DNA from: RPQK01 sp041946865
GTDB lineage: Bacteria; Acidobacteriota; UBA6911; RPQK01
NCBI GenBank assembly: GCA_041946865.1
Contig: JBHGBF010000122.1
Location: 1-15,509 of the forward strand
Direction: 5' to 3'
DNA length: 15,509 nucleotides
Each line of letters begins with the position of its first letter. Position 1 is the first letter of the stretch. The notes beneath the pieces were generated by a model, which was given only the letters and a program-made list of their open reading frames with translations, did no database searches and was not told the origin of the DNA. Shown here one piece after another: positions 1-7,814 of the stretch. The position numbers and the translations under genes are program-made.

Positions 1-106
1 ACGCCTTCGGCGTAAAAAACGTTCACACATCTGTTTATTTTCGCCAAAGTCCAGGGCCCTTCGGGCCACCCACAGAGAATGAAAATAGTCGAGCGAGGCT
101 ATTTTC
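1..106. repeat. Cluster of three short hairpins at the left edge
   Basis: Three perfect short inverted repeats lie close together. ACGCC/GGCGT (1-13, loop TTC) is followed by six A. GGCCC/GGGCC spans 55-67 (loop TTC). GAAAATAG/CTATTTTC spans 81-106 with a 10-base loop. No coding sequence is evident. None has a T-run in the position expected of an intrinsic terminator, although the third lies just downstream of the GT39 relic on the - strand. They look like the intergenic palindromes common in decayed DNA, and their function is unknown. Confidence 0.45.
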
Positions 107-143
107 GAGCCGATGCTTTATCAGGCCTACCAGCGACACCGCT

Positions 144-613
144 TCACCGGATATCGTAAATGATAATCCCCGGGGTCAAACAGCATTCAGGCGTGTGGTC
201 ACGACTTAACCACGAGAAGGCATTCGCCATTTCGGGTGTCAGTCCCGCGAGGAGGTCGGCACGAACTGCAATCAATCCTCTCGTTGGCCTGAGCGGGTTG
301 ACATGAACCGGTTGTCTCTGCCGCTTTGCCCAATCCTCAACTATCCATTCATCTTGTCCCCACTGTACGTTTGAATCACCAAGAACTCTCCAGCCATCAC
401 ACGGCTTGCCCACATTCTTTCCGCAGGATAGGGTTTGCCAATGGCCCAATGGCCGAAAAGGTAGTGAGCCCAAGCATCGCTTACTGGCGCCTTGTTCAAT
501 GAAGAGACTATGGCTTGCGCGAGGAAAAGCCAGAGGAGAAGCCCAACCATCAGCCAGCTACCAGCTCGCAAGGATCTCACGTTCGGAATAATCGCACCGT
601 TCTGCTCGTTTCC
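144..613 (-). pseudogene. GT39-type membrane glycosyltransferase, 3' fragment, frameshifted
   Basis: This appears to be the C-terminal part of a dolichyl-phosphate-mannose/ArnT-type (GT39-like) membrane glycosyltransferase, an enzyme that moves a sugar from a polyprenyl-phosphate carrier. The upstream part (613-341) reads as one transmembrane helix (WLMVGLLLWLFLAQAIV) followed by a short loop. The downstream part, in another frame (about 440-144), contains GWRVLGDSNVQWGQD, which matches the DSN-x-DWGQD signature preceding the soluble tail of these proteins. It ends in PGIIIYDIR, like the family's usual C-terminal IYDI. The two parts are joined only by a frameshift near 415-450. An in-frame stop at 614-616 ends the upstream reading, and all the catalytic N-terminal membrane region is absent. 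It should be non-functional. The family call rests on motif recognition alone. Confidence 0.6.
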
Positions 614-616
614 TCA

Positions 617-759
617 ATCAGAACCTCGTCGTTGTTGGCCTCAGTTGGTCGTCTGGGGCGCACACTCGATTTCTGGCCGGTTCCGTGGTTGGCCGTTTGG
701 GGGCGTTGACAGTGAGACTGTAAACTGCTAAAAAAACGCGCATATAATGTCCGATAGGT
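617..759. other. Junction between two truncated genes
   Basis: This stretch separates the broken 5' ends of the GT39 relic (- strand) and the YfhO relic (+ strand). I see no convincing gene in it. It holds an imperfect palindrome, ACAGT-GAG-ACTGT (709-721), a run of seven A's (730-736), and TATAAT at 743-748. The nearest TTGACA (706-711) is 31 bases away, too far for a normal sigma-70 promoter. Confidence 0.4.
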
Positions 760-2205
760 TTGGGATTCGCGCCTGCGTGTTTCTCGCAGTTCTCTTCTTC
801 GGGGATGCTTTCTACGGTGATCGCACGCTTGTCCCCGCCGGCGATCTATATCCTCCTCCTGATAACACTCGGTGTTCTGTTCGGCCTGCCGCCGTTCGAA
901 TTCCTGCTCGACCTGCCCGGCTTTAACCTCGTTCGCAGAAACAAGTTTGTTCTCCTGCTTGTCTTCGTTCTCGCGGAACTGGCCGCTCGGGGATCCACCC
1001 AGTTAGCTGCAATCCCGACAAGACAACGCTTGCTTAAGTTGATTGCCGTCTGCTTTCTCCTCGCTTTGCTGCGGTTCTTTCGGCCTGTGGTCGTTCCGAG
1101 ACTTCTTGCTTCAACTCGATCCTGCAGGAAGCACGTTGTGGAACGCAGGGCGCAGCGCGGTGCTCCTGTTAATAGCGGCCGGGATTGTCTTACTGACAGC
1201 AAAGAAATGGAGGCCCATCGCAATTGTCGTTCTTGTGCTTCTAGATGTCGGTACCATGTCGTACTGGCTCCATCCCAGAGGGGACGCATCAAACCTCTAC
1301 CCAAAACTCAGAGTTGAGCGCTCACTGACTGGCGATCCCCCGCGAATCTATGCTCTCGATGGCACGTTCTTTCCCAACACGGGTCAGTTGTACAAACTCC
1401 AAGATGTTCGAGGTTATGACGTGATCACGCCTCGCCGGTTGTTCCGTTTTATGCAGGCGATCGATCCGAACTTGGGTAATGCTTACGACTCGTTCATCGC
1501 GATTGATCCGAATTCCATCCACGCGAATACGCTCATGAGACGGGCCATAGGGGCGGCCTTGGAGAAGTACGGAGCAGAGCTGATGATTTACTTTAAATTA
1601 AACGACTACTGGTCGGTAGGTGTTTCTGTCATAGCCCGTCCGGAGCTCTTTGATGTCCTGCATATTAAGTATTTGTTCGGTTGTCAGGACAAGGTGCCAC
1701 CTGGGTACAGGCCGACGAAAAGCTCCCTATCTACGCAGCTCTTCGTGCGTCCTGTGGGGCGTCAATTCGCAGTGTTCGATTCTTGGATCACGGCGGAAGA
1801 ACGTTTGGTCATCAAGACAATGTCGGGTGTAGATTTGGACCGCGTCGCGATAGTCGAAAGTGCGTCAATCCCCGCGTGCCGCCATGTTGATGGTCTGAGA
1901 CCTTCAAGAGCCGAGCTGCTGTATCGAACGCCAGAATCTGCTTCATATGAAGTCGATGCTGCCCAGAGCTCCGTTCTCGTGGAGTTCCAAAGATTCAGCT
2001 CCGGGTTTTTCCGGCAGACTACATATTTCGAGGCGTACATATCCCTGCAGGCAAACACCGAGTTGACTTTCGCTATCGGCCGGCAGCGCTTAAGTGGGGC
2101 CTGATGCTTTCCCTCATTGGATTACTCGCCGGCATCGGGATCACATGCGTGATGCCGCGATTCAATGCCTGGGATGACCCTCTGCCAAAGCGGCGTCGCC
2201 GGTAG
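760..2205 (+). pseudogene. YfhO-family membrane protein, 3' half, two frameshifts and a deletion
   Basis: These are the remains of a YfhO-like multi-pass membrane protein, a family linked to glycosylation of cell-envelope polymers. Frame 1 from about 823 gives a hydrophobic helix and PPFEFLLDLPGFNLVRRNKF, typical of the YfhO middle region. Around 1090-1140 the reading moves to frame 2, which continues with two more hydrophobic stretches and then PPRIYALDGTFFPNTGQLY and VRGYDVITPRR, typical of the extracytoplasmic domain. This frame stops at 2104. Near 2005-2014 the homology returns to frame 1 as ADYIFRGVHIPAGKHRV, then a helix (LMLSLIGLLAGIGI) and a stop at 2203-2205. The usual GW-x-A-x-VDG segment before ADY is missing, so some bases have been lost there. 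The N-terminal half is absent. No functional product is expected. Confidence 0.75.
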
Positions 2206-2548
2206 GCCTTCCAAGGAAGCATCGGCCTCCCTCGGCCGCCGCACTCCAAAACTCGCATCCTATTCAGAAAAGCCCTCATAGAAGGCGGAACTACAAACGA
2301 ATCAGGCCTCTGTCCGTTTGCCCTTGGGAGGGCTGAGGAGTCGCGCGGCGCTGCAACGCTTATCCTCCGGGGATTGACTGCCTGCGGCCATGTTGATAGG
2401 TTTCAGGGGGAATACCGGGTGGAGCCTGGGTGTTGTGTTACACCCGGGTTGCCTGCGTGTGCCGGGGGTGTTATTCTTTCGCCTTTGCTGCCGGTTCCGG
2501 CCTCCAGGCTGTCCAGCACGGCGCGAAATTCGGGAAACGAGGTTGGCC
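2206..2548. other. Non-coding leader of the sugar-acid operon
   Basis: These 343 bases lie between the YfhO relic and uxaE. An open frame runs in from 2390, but its product before residue 54 is rich in Cys, Arg and Pro and unlike the UxaE family, so I treat it as untranslated. The notable content is the inverted repeat at 2425-2448 with a weak promoter-like pair just downstream (listed separately). A small palindrome, CTTCC-AA-GGAAG, lies just after the YfhO stop. I saw no RNA gene. Confidence 0.5.
2425..2476 (+). promoter_or_regulatory. Inverted repeat (possible operator) beside a weak promoter
   Basis: CCTGGGTGT and ACACCCGGG (2425-2433 and 2440-2448, 6-base loop) form a 9-bp stem with one T-G wobble. 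Directly after it come TTGCCT (2449-2454), a 16-base gap and TTATTC (2471-2476), a weak match to sigma-70 boxes. The position, about 75-125 bases before uxaE, would suit an operator for a uronate-responsive regulator or a leader hairpin. No regulator gene lies in the window, so the role is inferred. Confidence 0.3.
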
Positions 2549-4165
2549 ATGAGTCTTGTTCAGAGACTGGCGGATATGACTGCGGATTGTCAACTGACCG
2601 ATCAGGACACCGGCGACCTGTGTCAAAAGCTGCGACAGGTCGGCAACTTTCAGGTGTACCCGAAATCCATTGCGGCGGGAAAGAAGGCGCTGTTTCTCAT
2701 GATCTCCCGACCTGGCGCCAAAAGCCTCGGTATCCTCTCGGTGGATGACGTCCCCAAGGGCTTTCAGGGGCCGGTTCACCGTGTGGTTATCGAAGGCGTC
2801 ATGACGAATCTCGCCATTTGTCCCCTGACGCCGGACAATGCGGTCGCCCTGTCCAGGCTCTTTGGCTTCCTGGTCCCAAAACCATTGGGGCTGGCGAAAT
2901 CGTTTGGCTGTGGAGATCGTCTCGGCCTGGCCACTCCAGGCCACATCCGGGCCTTGCGCCGGCTCAGCGGAAATAACGGCCGGGCAGGCATCAGCCTGGT
3001 TCTGGCGCAACAGTCAATGCGGGAGAACGCCCGAACCGGACGGACCCCGCAATCCGTGCTCTCTGATGCCTGCTGGGGGATTTTCCAGGAAGGTTGGAGG
3101 GGTGGTTTTGGGGCGGATGCAGACCACTTGAAAACGCCGGCCGACATCGATACCTGCGTCGCCGCCGGATATACTTTCTTTACCGTTGACCCGGGCGATC
3201 ATGTCGATGAGACCGCCGACAGTCTCCCTGCCGGAGAGCTGCGCCAAAGAGCAGACGCGCTTCCCTGGACCTTCCTGGAGACCAGGCAAGCCGACCTCGT
3301 CCGGAACCTGACCAGCAAGGATTTCGACTTTGGTAATTTCCGCCTGAAATTGACCGAAGAGCAGGTCCTGCGGGCTGCCGTGAAATACGGGCGCGTCGTG
3401 GCGCACACGATCAAGATGTTCCGCCACCTGGCCGAGCGTATGGGGGACCGGGCTTTCGACCTTGAGATGAGCGTGGATGAGACGAACTCGGTCACCTCGC
3501 TTCCCGAACACGTTTACATCGGTACCGAAATGAAAAGGCTCGGAGCACGTTGGGTGAGCCTGGCGCCGCGCTATGTCGGCCGCTTCGAGAAGGGTGTGGA
3601 TTACATGGGCCGTCCGGGGATGGAGCTGGAGGCCGCCCTCCAGGAGTTCGAAAAGGACTTTGCCCGTCACGTGGCTGTGGCGCGGGCCCTGGGCCCTTAC
3701 AAGCTCAGTCTGCACTCGGGGTCGGACAAGTTTGCCATTTACCCGGTCTACTCGCGGCTCGCCGGCGACCTGGTCCATGTCAAGACCGCCGGAACCAGTT
3801 ACCTAGAGGCCTTGCGAGCCATCAGCCGCATCAACCCGGCGCTGTTCCGTGACATTCTCTGCTTTGCGCTGGAGCGTTATGCGGTCGATCGCGCCACCTA
3901 TCATGTTTCGGCCGAAATGAACAAAGTGCCTGACATTGGCGGGTTGCCCAACGAGGAATTGAGCAGTCTGCTCGACAATTTTCACGCACGGCAAGCTTTG
4001 CACGTGACCTTTGGTTCGGTGCTCCACGACGAGCGCTTTCGAACCGAGCTTTACAGCGCCCTGCGCTCGAACGAAGAGGTTTATTACGGAGTACTGGAGG
4101 AGCATTTCGTCCGGCACATGAGTCCGTTTTGCGGGGCTGTGCCAAAGGGGGAGAACCGGATATGA
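2549..4165 (+). CDS. uxaE: Tagaturonate epimerase family protein (UxaE-like)
   Basis: UxaE interconverts D-tagaturonate and D-fructuronate, joining galacturonate and glucuronate breakdown in the cytoplasm. It was first described in Thermotoga maritima. The 538-residue product shows conserved-looking blocks that I associate with this family: GDRLGLATPGHIRA (about 122-135), FGADADHLKTP (187-197), DPGDHVDET (214-222), DETNSVTSLPEH (310-321) and SLHSGSDKFAIYP (387-399). The clustered Asp, Glu and His residues fit a metal-dependent sugar epimerase. I chose the ATG at 2549 because the protein resembles the family only from there and a GAGG lies about 9 bases upstream. The frame is open back to 2390, but the added 53 residues look non-coding. 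Its stop overlaps the uxuB start (ATGA), so the two are probably translationally coupled. The call rests on motif memory, without alignment. Confidence 0.8.
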   Translation: MSLVQRLADMTADCQLTDQDTGDLCQKLRQVGNFQVYPKSIAAGKKALFLMISRPGAKSLGILSVDDVPKGFQGPVHRVVIEGVMTNLAICPLTPDNAVALSRLFGFLVPKPLGLAKSFGCGDRLGLATPGHIRALRRLSGNNGRAGISLVLAQQSMRENARTGRTPQSVLSDACWGIFQEGWRGGFGADADHLKTPADIDTCVAAGYTFFTVDPGDHVDETADSLPAGELRQRADALPWTFLETRQADLVRNLTSKDFDFGNFRLKLTEEQVLRAAVKYGRVVAHTIKMFRHLAERMGDRAFDLEMSVDETNSVTSLPEHVYIGTEMKRLGARWVSLAPRYVGRFEKGVDYMGRPGMELEAALQEFEKDFARHVAVARALGPYKLSLHSGSDKFAIYPVYSRLAGDLVHVKTAGTSYLEALRAISRINPALFRDILCFALERYAVDRATYHVSAEMNKVPDIGGLPNEELSSLLDNFHARQALHVTFGSVLHDERFRTELYSALRSNEEVYYGVLEEHFVRHMSPFCGAVPKGENRI

Positions 4166-4995
4166 ATCTTGAGGAGATATCCAAGTATTACGATTTCAGC
4201 GGAAAGACGGTCGTGATCACGGGAGGCGCCGGGATTCTCGGCGGTGAGATGGCCTGTGCTCTGGTCGGATGCCGGGCGAGCGTCGCCATCCTGGACCGTG
4301 ATCCGAAGCTCGCCGAGAGGTTCATGCATCGCATCGACACCAGCGTCGGCAAGTGTATCGTGGTTTATGGCGATGTCCTGGACCGTGACGGGCTCGAGGA
4401 GACCGCCAAGAAGATCGTTGATACCTTCGGCCGGATTGACTGCCTGATCAACGCCGCCGGCGGGAACAACCCTCGCGCCTCAACGTCGGGTGAACGGTCC
4501 TTCTTTGACCTGCCGATCGATGCCGTCCGCTTCGTTTTTGATCTGAACCTGCTCGGTACCATCGTTCCGAGCCAGGTCTTCGGCCGCTATATGGCCAAAC
4601 AGGGTGAAGGAGTGATCATCAATATTTCCTCGATGAATTCATTCCGCCCGCTGACGCGGATTCCCGCTTACTCGGCCGCCAAGGCTGGAGTAAGCAACTT
4701 TACTCAATGGCTGGCCGTGCACATGGCGCAGGAGTATTCCCCCAGGATCCGGGTCAATGCGATCGCTCCCGGTTTCTTCCTCACGGACCAAAACCGCTTC
4801 CTGCTTGTGGATGAGAAAAGCGGGCAACCGACCGATCGCGGCCGCGCCATAGTCTCCCATACGCCGATGGGCCGTTTCGGAGACCCGGAAGATCTGCTCG
4901 GCACCCTGTTGTGGCTGATGTCACCGGCCTCGGCGTTCGTTACCGGCGTGGTGGTGCCGGTCGACGGCGGTTTTGCGGCTTTCAGTGGAGTATAG
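4162..4995 (+). CDS. uxuB: SDR-type D-mannonate oxidoreductase / fructuronate reductase
   Basis: This enzyme is predicted to reduce D-fructuronate to D-mannonate with NAD(P)H, the step after UxaE. The product (277 residues) is a classical short-chain dehydrogenase: cofactor motif TGGAGILG (20-27), NAAGGNN (97-103), catalytic Ser in NISSMNS (154-160) and YSAAK (Tyr170, Lys174). The NAAGGNNP block followed by an insertion (about 104-120) is typical of the Bacillus-type SDR UxuB/YjmF, which is unrelated to the long-chain E. coli UxuB. The ATG at 4162 overlaps the uxaE stop by four bases, and a GGGGGAG Shine-Dalgarno sits just upstream. An earlier in-frame ATG at 4129 lies inside uxaE and would add 11 atypical residues. 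Pairing with uxaE strongly supports the role. Related SDRs acting on gluconate are the main alternative. Confidence 0.8.
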   Translation: MNLEEISKYYDFSGKTVVITGGAGILGGEMACALVGCRASVAILDRDPKLAERFMHRIDTSVGKCIVVYGDVLDRDGLEETAKKIVDTFGRIDCLINAAGGNNPRASTSGERSFFDLPIDAVRFVFDLNLLGTIVPSQVFGRYMAKQGEGVIINISSMNSFRPLTRIPAYSAAKAGVSNFTQWLAVHMAQEYSPRIRVNAIAPGFFLTDQNRFLLVDEKSGQPTDRGRAIVSHTPMGRFGDPEDLLGTLLWLMSPASAFVTGVVVPVDGGFAAFSGV

Positions 4996-5074
4996 GTCCT
5001 GATTGTGGCCCGGGGTCTCCCGACTCCGGCCCAGCCGGACTCTGAGGGTCCGGCAACCAAAAAAAGTAGCAGCA
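4996..5074. other. uxuB-pdxB spacer with small hairpin
   Basis: This 79-base gap contains TCCGGC-CCA-GCCGGA (5025-5039), a 6-bp stem with a 3-base loop. No T-run follows, so it is not an obvious terminator. There is an A-run shortly before the pdxB start and no strong Shine-Dalgarno. Confidence 0.35.
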
Positions 5075-6232
5075 ATGACTCTTTCCATCATTGTGGATGA
5101 GAACGTGCCCTTTGCTCGCGAGACTTTCGGGCGACTGGGCACGATCACACTCCTGCCGGGCAGGAGAGTCGGGCCGGCTGAAGTCAGGCACGCGGATGTG
5201 CTCATTGTCCGCTCGGTCACTCGTGTCGGGCCGGGACTTCTGGACGGCTCTTGTGTCCAGTTCGTCGGAACGGCGACAATCGGTGTCGACCATGTCGATA
5301 CCTCTTACCTGGCTCGCCGTGGCATCGCCTTTGCCGGCGCCCCCGGGTCCAACGCCAACTCGGTTTCTGAATACATTACGGCCGCGCTGCTTCTTCTGGC
5401 ATCCCGGCAACGCAAAAGCCTGGAGGGGTCCACAATCGGAGTCGTCGGCGTCGGAAACGTGGGCTCGCGAGTGGTCCGCAAGGCCGAGGCGCTCGGGATG
5501 AAGTGCCTGCTCAACGATCCTCCGAAAGCCAGGGAGACGGGGGATCCGAAGTATCTGTCGCTCGACGCGGTGCTCGCCCAAGCGGATTATGTCACGGTTC
5601 ATGTCCCGCTCGAGCGGGGCGGGCCGGACCCGACTTGGGCCATGTGCAACGATGATTTCTTCCGGAAGATGAAGCCCGGGGCTTGCTTCCTGAATTCCTC
5701 TCGCGGCCAGGTAGTCGACGAAGCGGCGCTCGGCAGAGCCCTGGCTGCGGAGAAGCTGCAGGCGGCGGTCCTCGATGTCTGGCAAAACGAGCCGGAAATC
5801 GATCCGGAAACCGTGGCCCGCGTGTTTCTCGGCACGCCTCACATTGCCGGCTATTCCTATGACGGCAAGTTTGCCGCGACCGTGATGCTCTATGACGCTT
5901 TGTGCCGGCATCTCGGGAGGCCGCCAGAGATCGATCTTGCGGGGCTTCTGCCGCCTTCGCCGCATCCGCGGCTCGATCTTCAGGCATTGAGTGGCGACGA
6001 CGAGGAGATCCTGCGGAAAGTGATCCCGCAGATTTATGATATCCGGAAAGACGACGCGGATCTCCGGCGAGCTGCCGGCGCGGGGGACGACAGAGGCAAG
6101 CAGTTTGATCTTCTTCGCAAGCATTACCCCCGGAGAAGGGAATTCCTCAATACGACACTGGTTATCCCGGCCGGCAGGTCCAGCTTGAGGACCAAGGCGC
6201 AGGGGCTGAGTTTTAAAGTCGAAACGGTGTGA
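5075..6232 (+). CDS. pdxB: 4-phosphoerythronate dehydrogenase (PdxB-like)
   Basis: PdxB oxidises 4-phospho-D-erythronate to its 2-oxo acid, the second step of the DXP-dependent pyridoxal phosphate pathway. The product (385 residues; E. coli PdxB is 378) begins IIVDENVPFARE, the usual PdxB start. It has the D-2-hydroxyacid dehydrogenase NAD motif GVVGVGNVGSRV (122-133). The catalytic triad of the superfamily is present as Arg210 (NSSRGQVVDE), Glu239 (WQNEPEID) and His256 (GTPHIAGYSYDGK), spaced as in E. coli PdxB. The C-terminal part (about 290-385) fits the PdxB dimerisation domain (DUF3410). The start at 5075 is chosen because the open frame back to 5003 adds 24 non-homologous residues. In this sugar-acid operon it could instead act on another 2-hydroxy acid, but the domain layout argues for true PdxB. 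A 16-base gap to gnd suggests co-transcription. Confidence 0.82.
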   Translation: MTLSIIVDENVPFARETFGRLGTITLLPGRRVGPAEVRHADVLIVRSVTRVGPGLLDGSCVQFVGTATIGVDHVDTSYLARRGIAFAGAPGSNANSVSEYITAALLLLASRQRKSLEGSTIGVVGVGNVGSRVVRKAEALGMKCLLNDPPKARETGDPKYLSLDAVLAQADYVTVHVPLERGGPDPTWAMCNDDFFRKMKPGACFLNSSRGQVVDEAALGRALAAEKLQAAVLDVWQNEPEIDPETVARVFLGTPHIAGYSYDGKFAATVMLYDALCRHLGRPPEIDLAGLLPPSPHPRLDLQALSGDDEEILRKVIPQIYDIRKDDADLRRAAGAGDDRGKQFDLLRKHYPRRREFLNTTLVIPAGRSSLRTKAQGLSFKVETV

Positions 6233-6248
6233 TACAGGAGGAAATGAA

Positions 6249-7709
6249 ATGTCAAATGAGGCAAGGGCTGACATAGGACTGATCGGCCTGGCGGTTATGG
6301 GCCAGAACTTGATTCTCAACATGAATGACCACGGATTCGTGGTAGCGGCATTTAACCGCACGGTTTCCAAAGTCGATGATTTCATCGCTAATGAGGCCAA
6401 AGGGACGAACGTCATCGGCACTCATTCCATTGAAGAACTGGTCAAGACTCTGAAGAAGCCTCGCCGCGTGTTCCTGCTGGTGAAGGCCGGCCAGGCGGTT
6501 GACGACTTCATTGAGGCGCTGCTTCCCCATCTGGAAAAGGGCGACATTATCATCGACGGCGGCAACTCGCACTTCCCGGACACTATACGCCGGACCAGGT
6601 ACGTCGAGTCCAAAGGCCTCCTCTACATCGGCACCGGTGTTTCAGGCGGAGAAGAAGGCGCGCGGCGCGGCCCCTCGATGATGCCCGGCGGTTCTCCCGC
6701 CGCATGGCCTCATGTGAAAGACATCTTCCAGTCCATCTGCGCCAAAACCCCCGAAGGGGAGCCGTGCTGCGACTGGGTGGGCGAGGACGGCGCCGGTCAC
6801 TTCGTCAAGATGGTCCACAACGGGATCGAGTACGGCGACATGCAGCTGATCTCGGAAGCCTACCAGCTGATGCACGAAGGGCTGGGAATGTCCAATCAGG
6901 AACTGCATGACGTCTTCGCCGAATGGAACAAGGGCGAGCTTGATTCCTACCTCATCGAGATTACCCGCGACATCCTTGGGACCAAAGACGAGAGCGGGCA
7001 GTACGTCGTCGACTCCATCCTCGACACTGCCGGCCAAAAGGGGACGGGCAAATGGACGGGGATCTCGGCGCTGGAGCTCGGCGTGCCGATGACGCTGGTG
7101 GGTGAGGCGGTTTTTGCACGCTGCCTCTCGGCGCTCAAGGATGAACGGGTCAAGGCTGCCAAAGTCCTGAACGGTCCGTGCGGAACGTTTGACGGCGACA
7201 AGGCCGCCTTTGTCAATGATATCCGCCAGGCTATGTACGCCTCCAAGATCGTTTCCTACGCTCAGGGCTACATGCTCATGCGCGAAGCCGCCAAGGAATA
7301 CAAGTGGAACCTGAATTACGGCGGCATTGCCCTGATGTGGCGGGGTGGCTGCATCATTCGAAGCCGGTTCCTGGGTAAGATCCGGGATGCGTTCGCCAAG
7401 AACCCTGATCTGAATAATCTGTTGCTCGACGATTTCTTCCGCGACGTCATCCACAGCAACCAGGCCAGTTGGCGCTGGGTCGTGGCCAAGGCCGTTCAGC
7501 TGGGAATCCCGGTTCCGGCGATTTCCTCCGGTCTGGCCTTCTATGACGGTTACCGCCATGGCCGCTTGCCGGCGAACCTTCTGCAGGCTCAGCGCGACTA
7601 CTTTGGCGCGCACACTTACGAGAGGATCGACAAGCCTCGCGGCCAGTTCTTCCATACCAACTGGACGGGAAGAGGCGGCAAGGTCTCGGCGAGCACCTAC
7701 ACGGTGTAA
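6249..7709 (+). CDS. gnd: 6-phosphogluconate dehydrogenase, decarboxylating
   Basis: Gnd oxidatively decarboxylates 6-phosphogluconate to ribulose 5-phosphate, making NADPH in the oxidative pentose phosphate pathway. The 486-residue product is full length (E. coli Gnd is 468). It shows the coenzyme motif GLAVMGQN (13-20), NRT (36-38, favouring NADP), IIDGGNS (101-107), IGTGVSGGEEGARRGPSMMPGG (127-148) and HFVKMVHNGIEYGDMQ (184-199) with the catalytic Lys187 and Glu194. It also has GGCIIRSRFLGKI and, near the end, RDYFGAHTYER. An excellent Shine-Dalgarno, AGGAGG (6236-6241), lies 7 bases before the ATG, the best in the operon. The start follows pdxB by 16 bases. Its presence here rather than next to zwf or pgl suggests the operon delivers 6-phosphogluconate, which fits a gluconate-forming pathway. 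Confidence 0.95.
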   Translation: MSNEARADIGLIGLAVMGQNLILNMNDHGFVVAAFNRTVSKVDDFIANEAKGTNVIGTHSIEELVKTLKKPRRVFLLVKAGQAVDDFIEALLPHLEKGDIIIDGGNSHFPDTIRRTRYVESKGLLYIGTGVSGGEEGARRGPSMMPGGSPAAWPHVKDIFQSICAKTPEGEPCCDWVGEDGAGHFVKMVHNGIEYGDMQLISEAYQLMHEGLGMSNQELHDVFAEWNKGELDSYLIEITRDILGTKDESGQYVVDSILDTAGQKGTGKWTGISALELGVPMTLVGEAVFARCLSALKDERVKAAKVLNGPCGTFDGDKAAFVNDIRQAMYASKIVSYAQGYMLMREAAKEYKWNLNYGGIALMWRGGCIIRSRFLGKIRDAFAKNPDLNNLLLDDFFRDVIHSNQASWRWVVAKAVQLGIPVPAISSGLAFYDGYRHGRLPANLLQAQRDYFGAHTYERIDKPRGQFFHTNWTGRGGKVSASTYTV

Positions 7710-7750
7710 AAAAGGTGAAGTGCGAGCAAGGGCGCAGAGCTGCCCGTCAA

Positions 7751-7783
7751 GAGGGCCGGAGCTTCGAACGGGCTCCGGCCCTC
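7751..7783 (+). promoter_or_regulatory. Strong intercistronic hairpin after gnd
   Basis: GAGGGCCGGAGC (7751-7762) and GCTCCGGCCCTC (7772-7783) form a perfect 12-bp, very GC-rich stem around a 9-base loop. It sits in the 105-base gap between gnd and the phosphatase gene. No T-run follows, so a classic intrinsic terminator is unlikely. An mRNA-stabilising or processing hairpin, or a Rho-linked pause, would fit and could lower expression of the downstream genes. A bidirectional repeat element cannot be excluded. Confidence 0.5.
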
Positions 7784-7814
7784 CGCGGCCCTCAGTCTCG
7801 GGACAATTCTCTTT

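Noticed and set aside
706..748. TTGACA and TATAAT as a promoter for the YfhO relic
   Set aside because: The boxes match well individually but are 31 bases apart, not 16-18, and the gene behind them has no proper 5' end.
3014..3778. - strand open frame of 254 codons
   Set aside because: It is antisense to uxaE, with no motif and a skewed composition.
4982..6421. Long - strand open frame of 479 codons
   Set aside because: It runs antisense to pdxB and the start of gnd, which have clear catalytic motifs. Its product is Arg/Pro/His-rich with no recognisable domain, as expected from the reverse frame of GC-rich genes.
6642..7655. Long - strand open frame of 337 codons
   Set aside because: It is fully antisense to gnd, has no family resemblance, and its composition is typical of a shadow frame.
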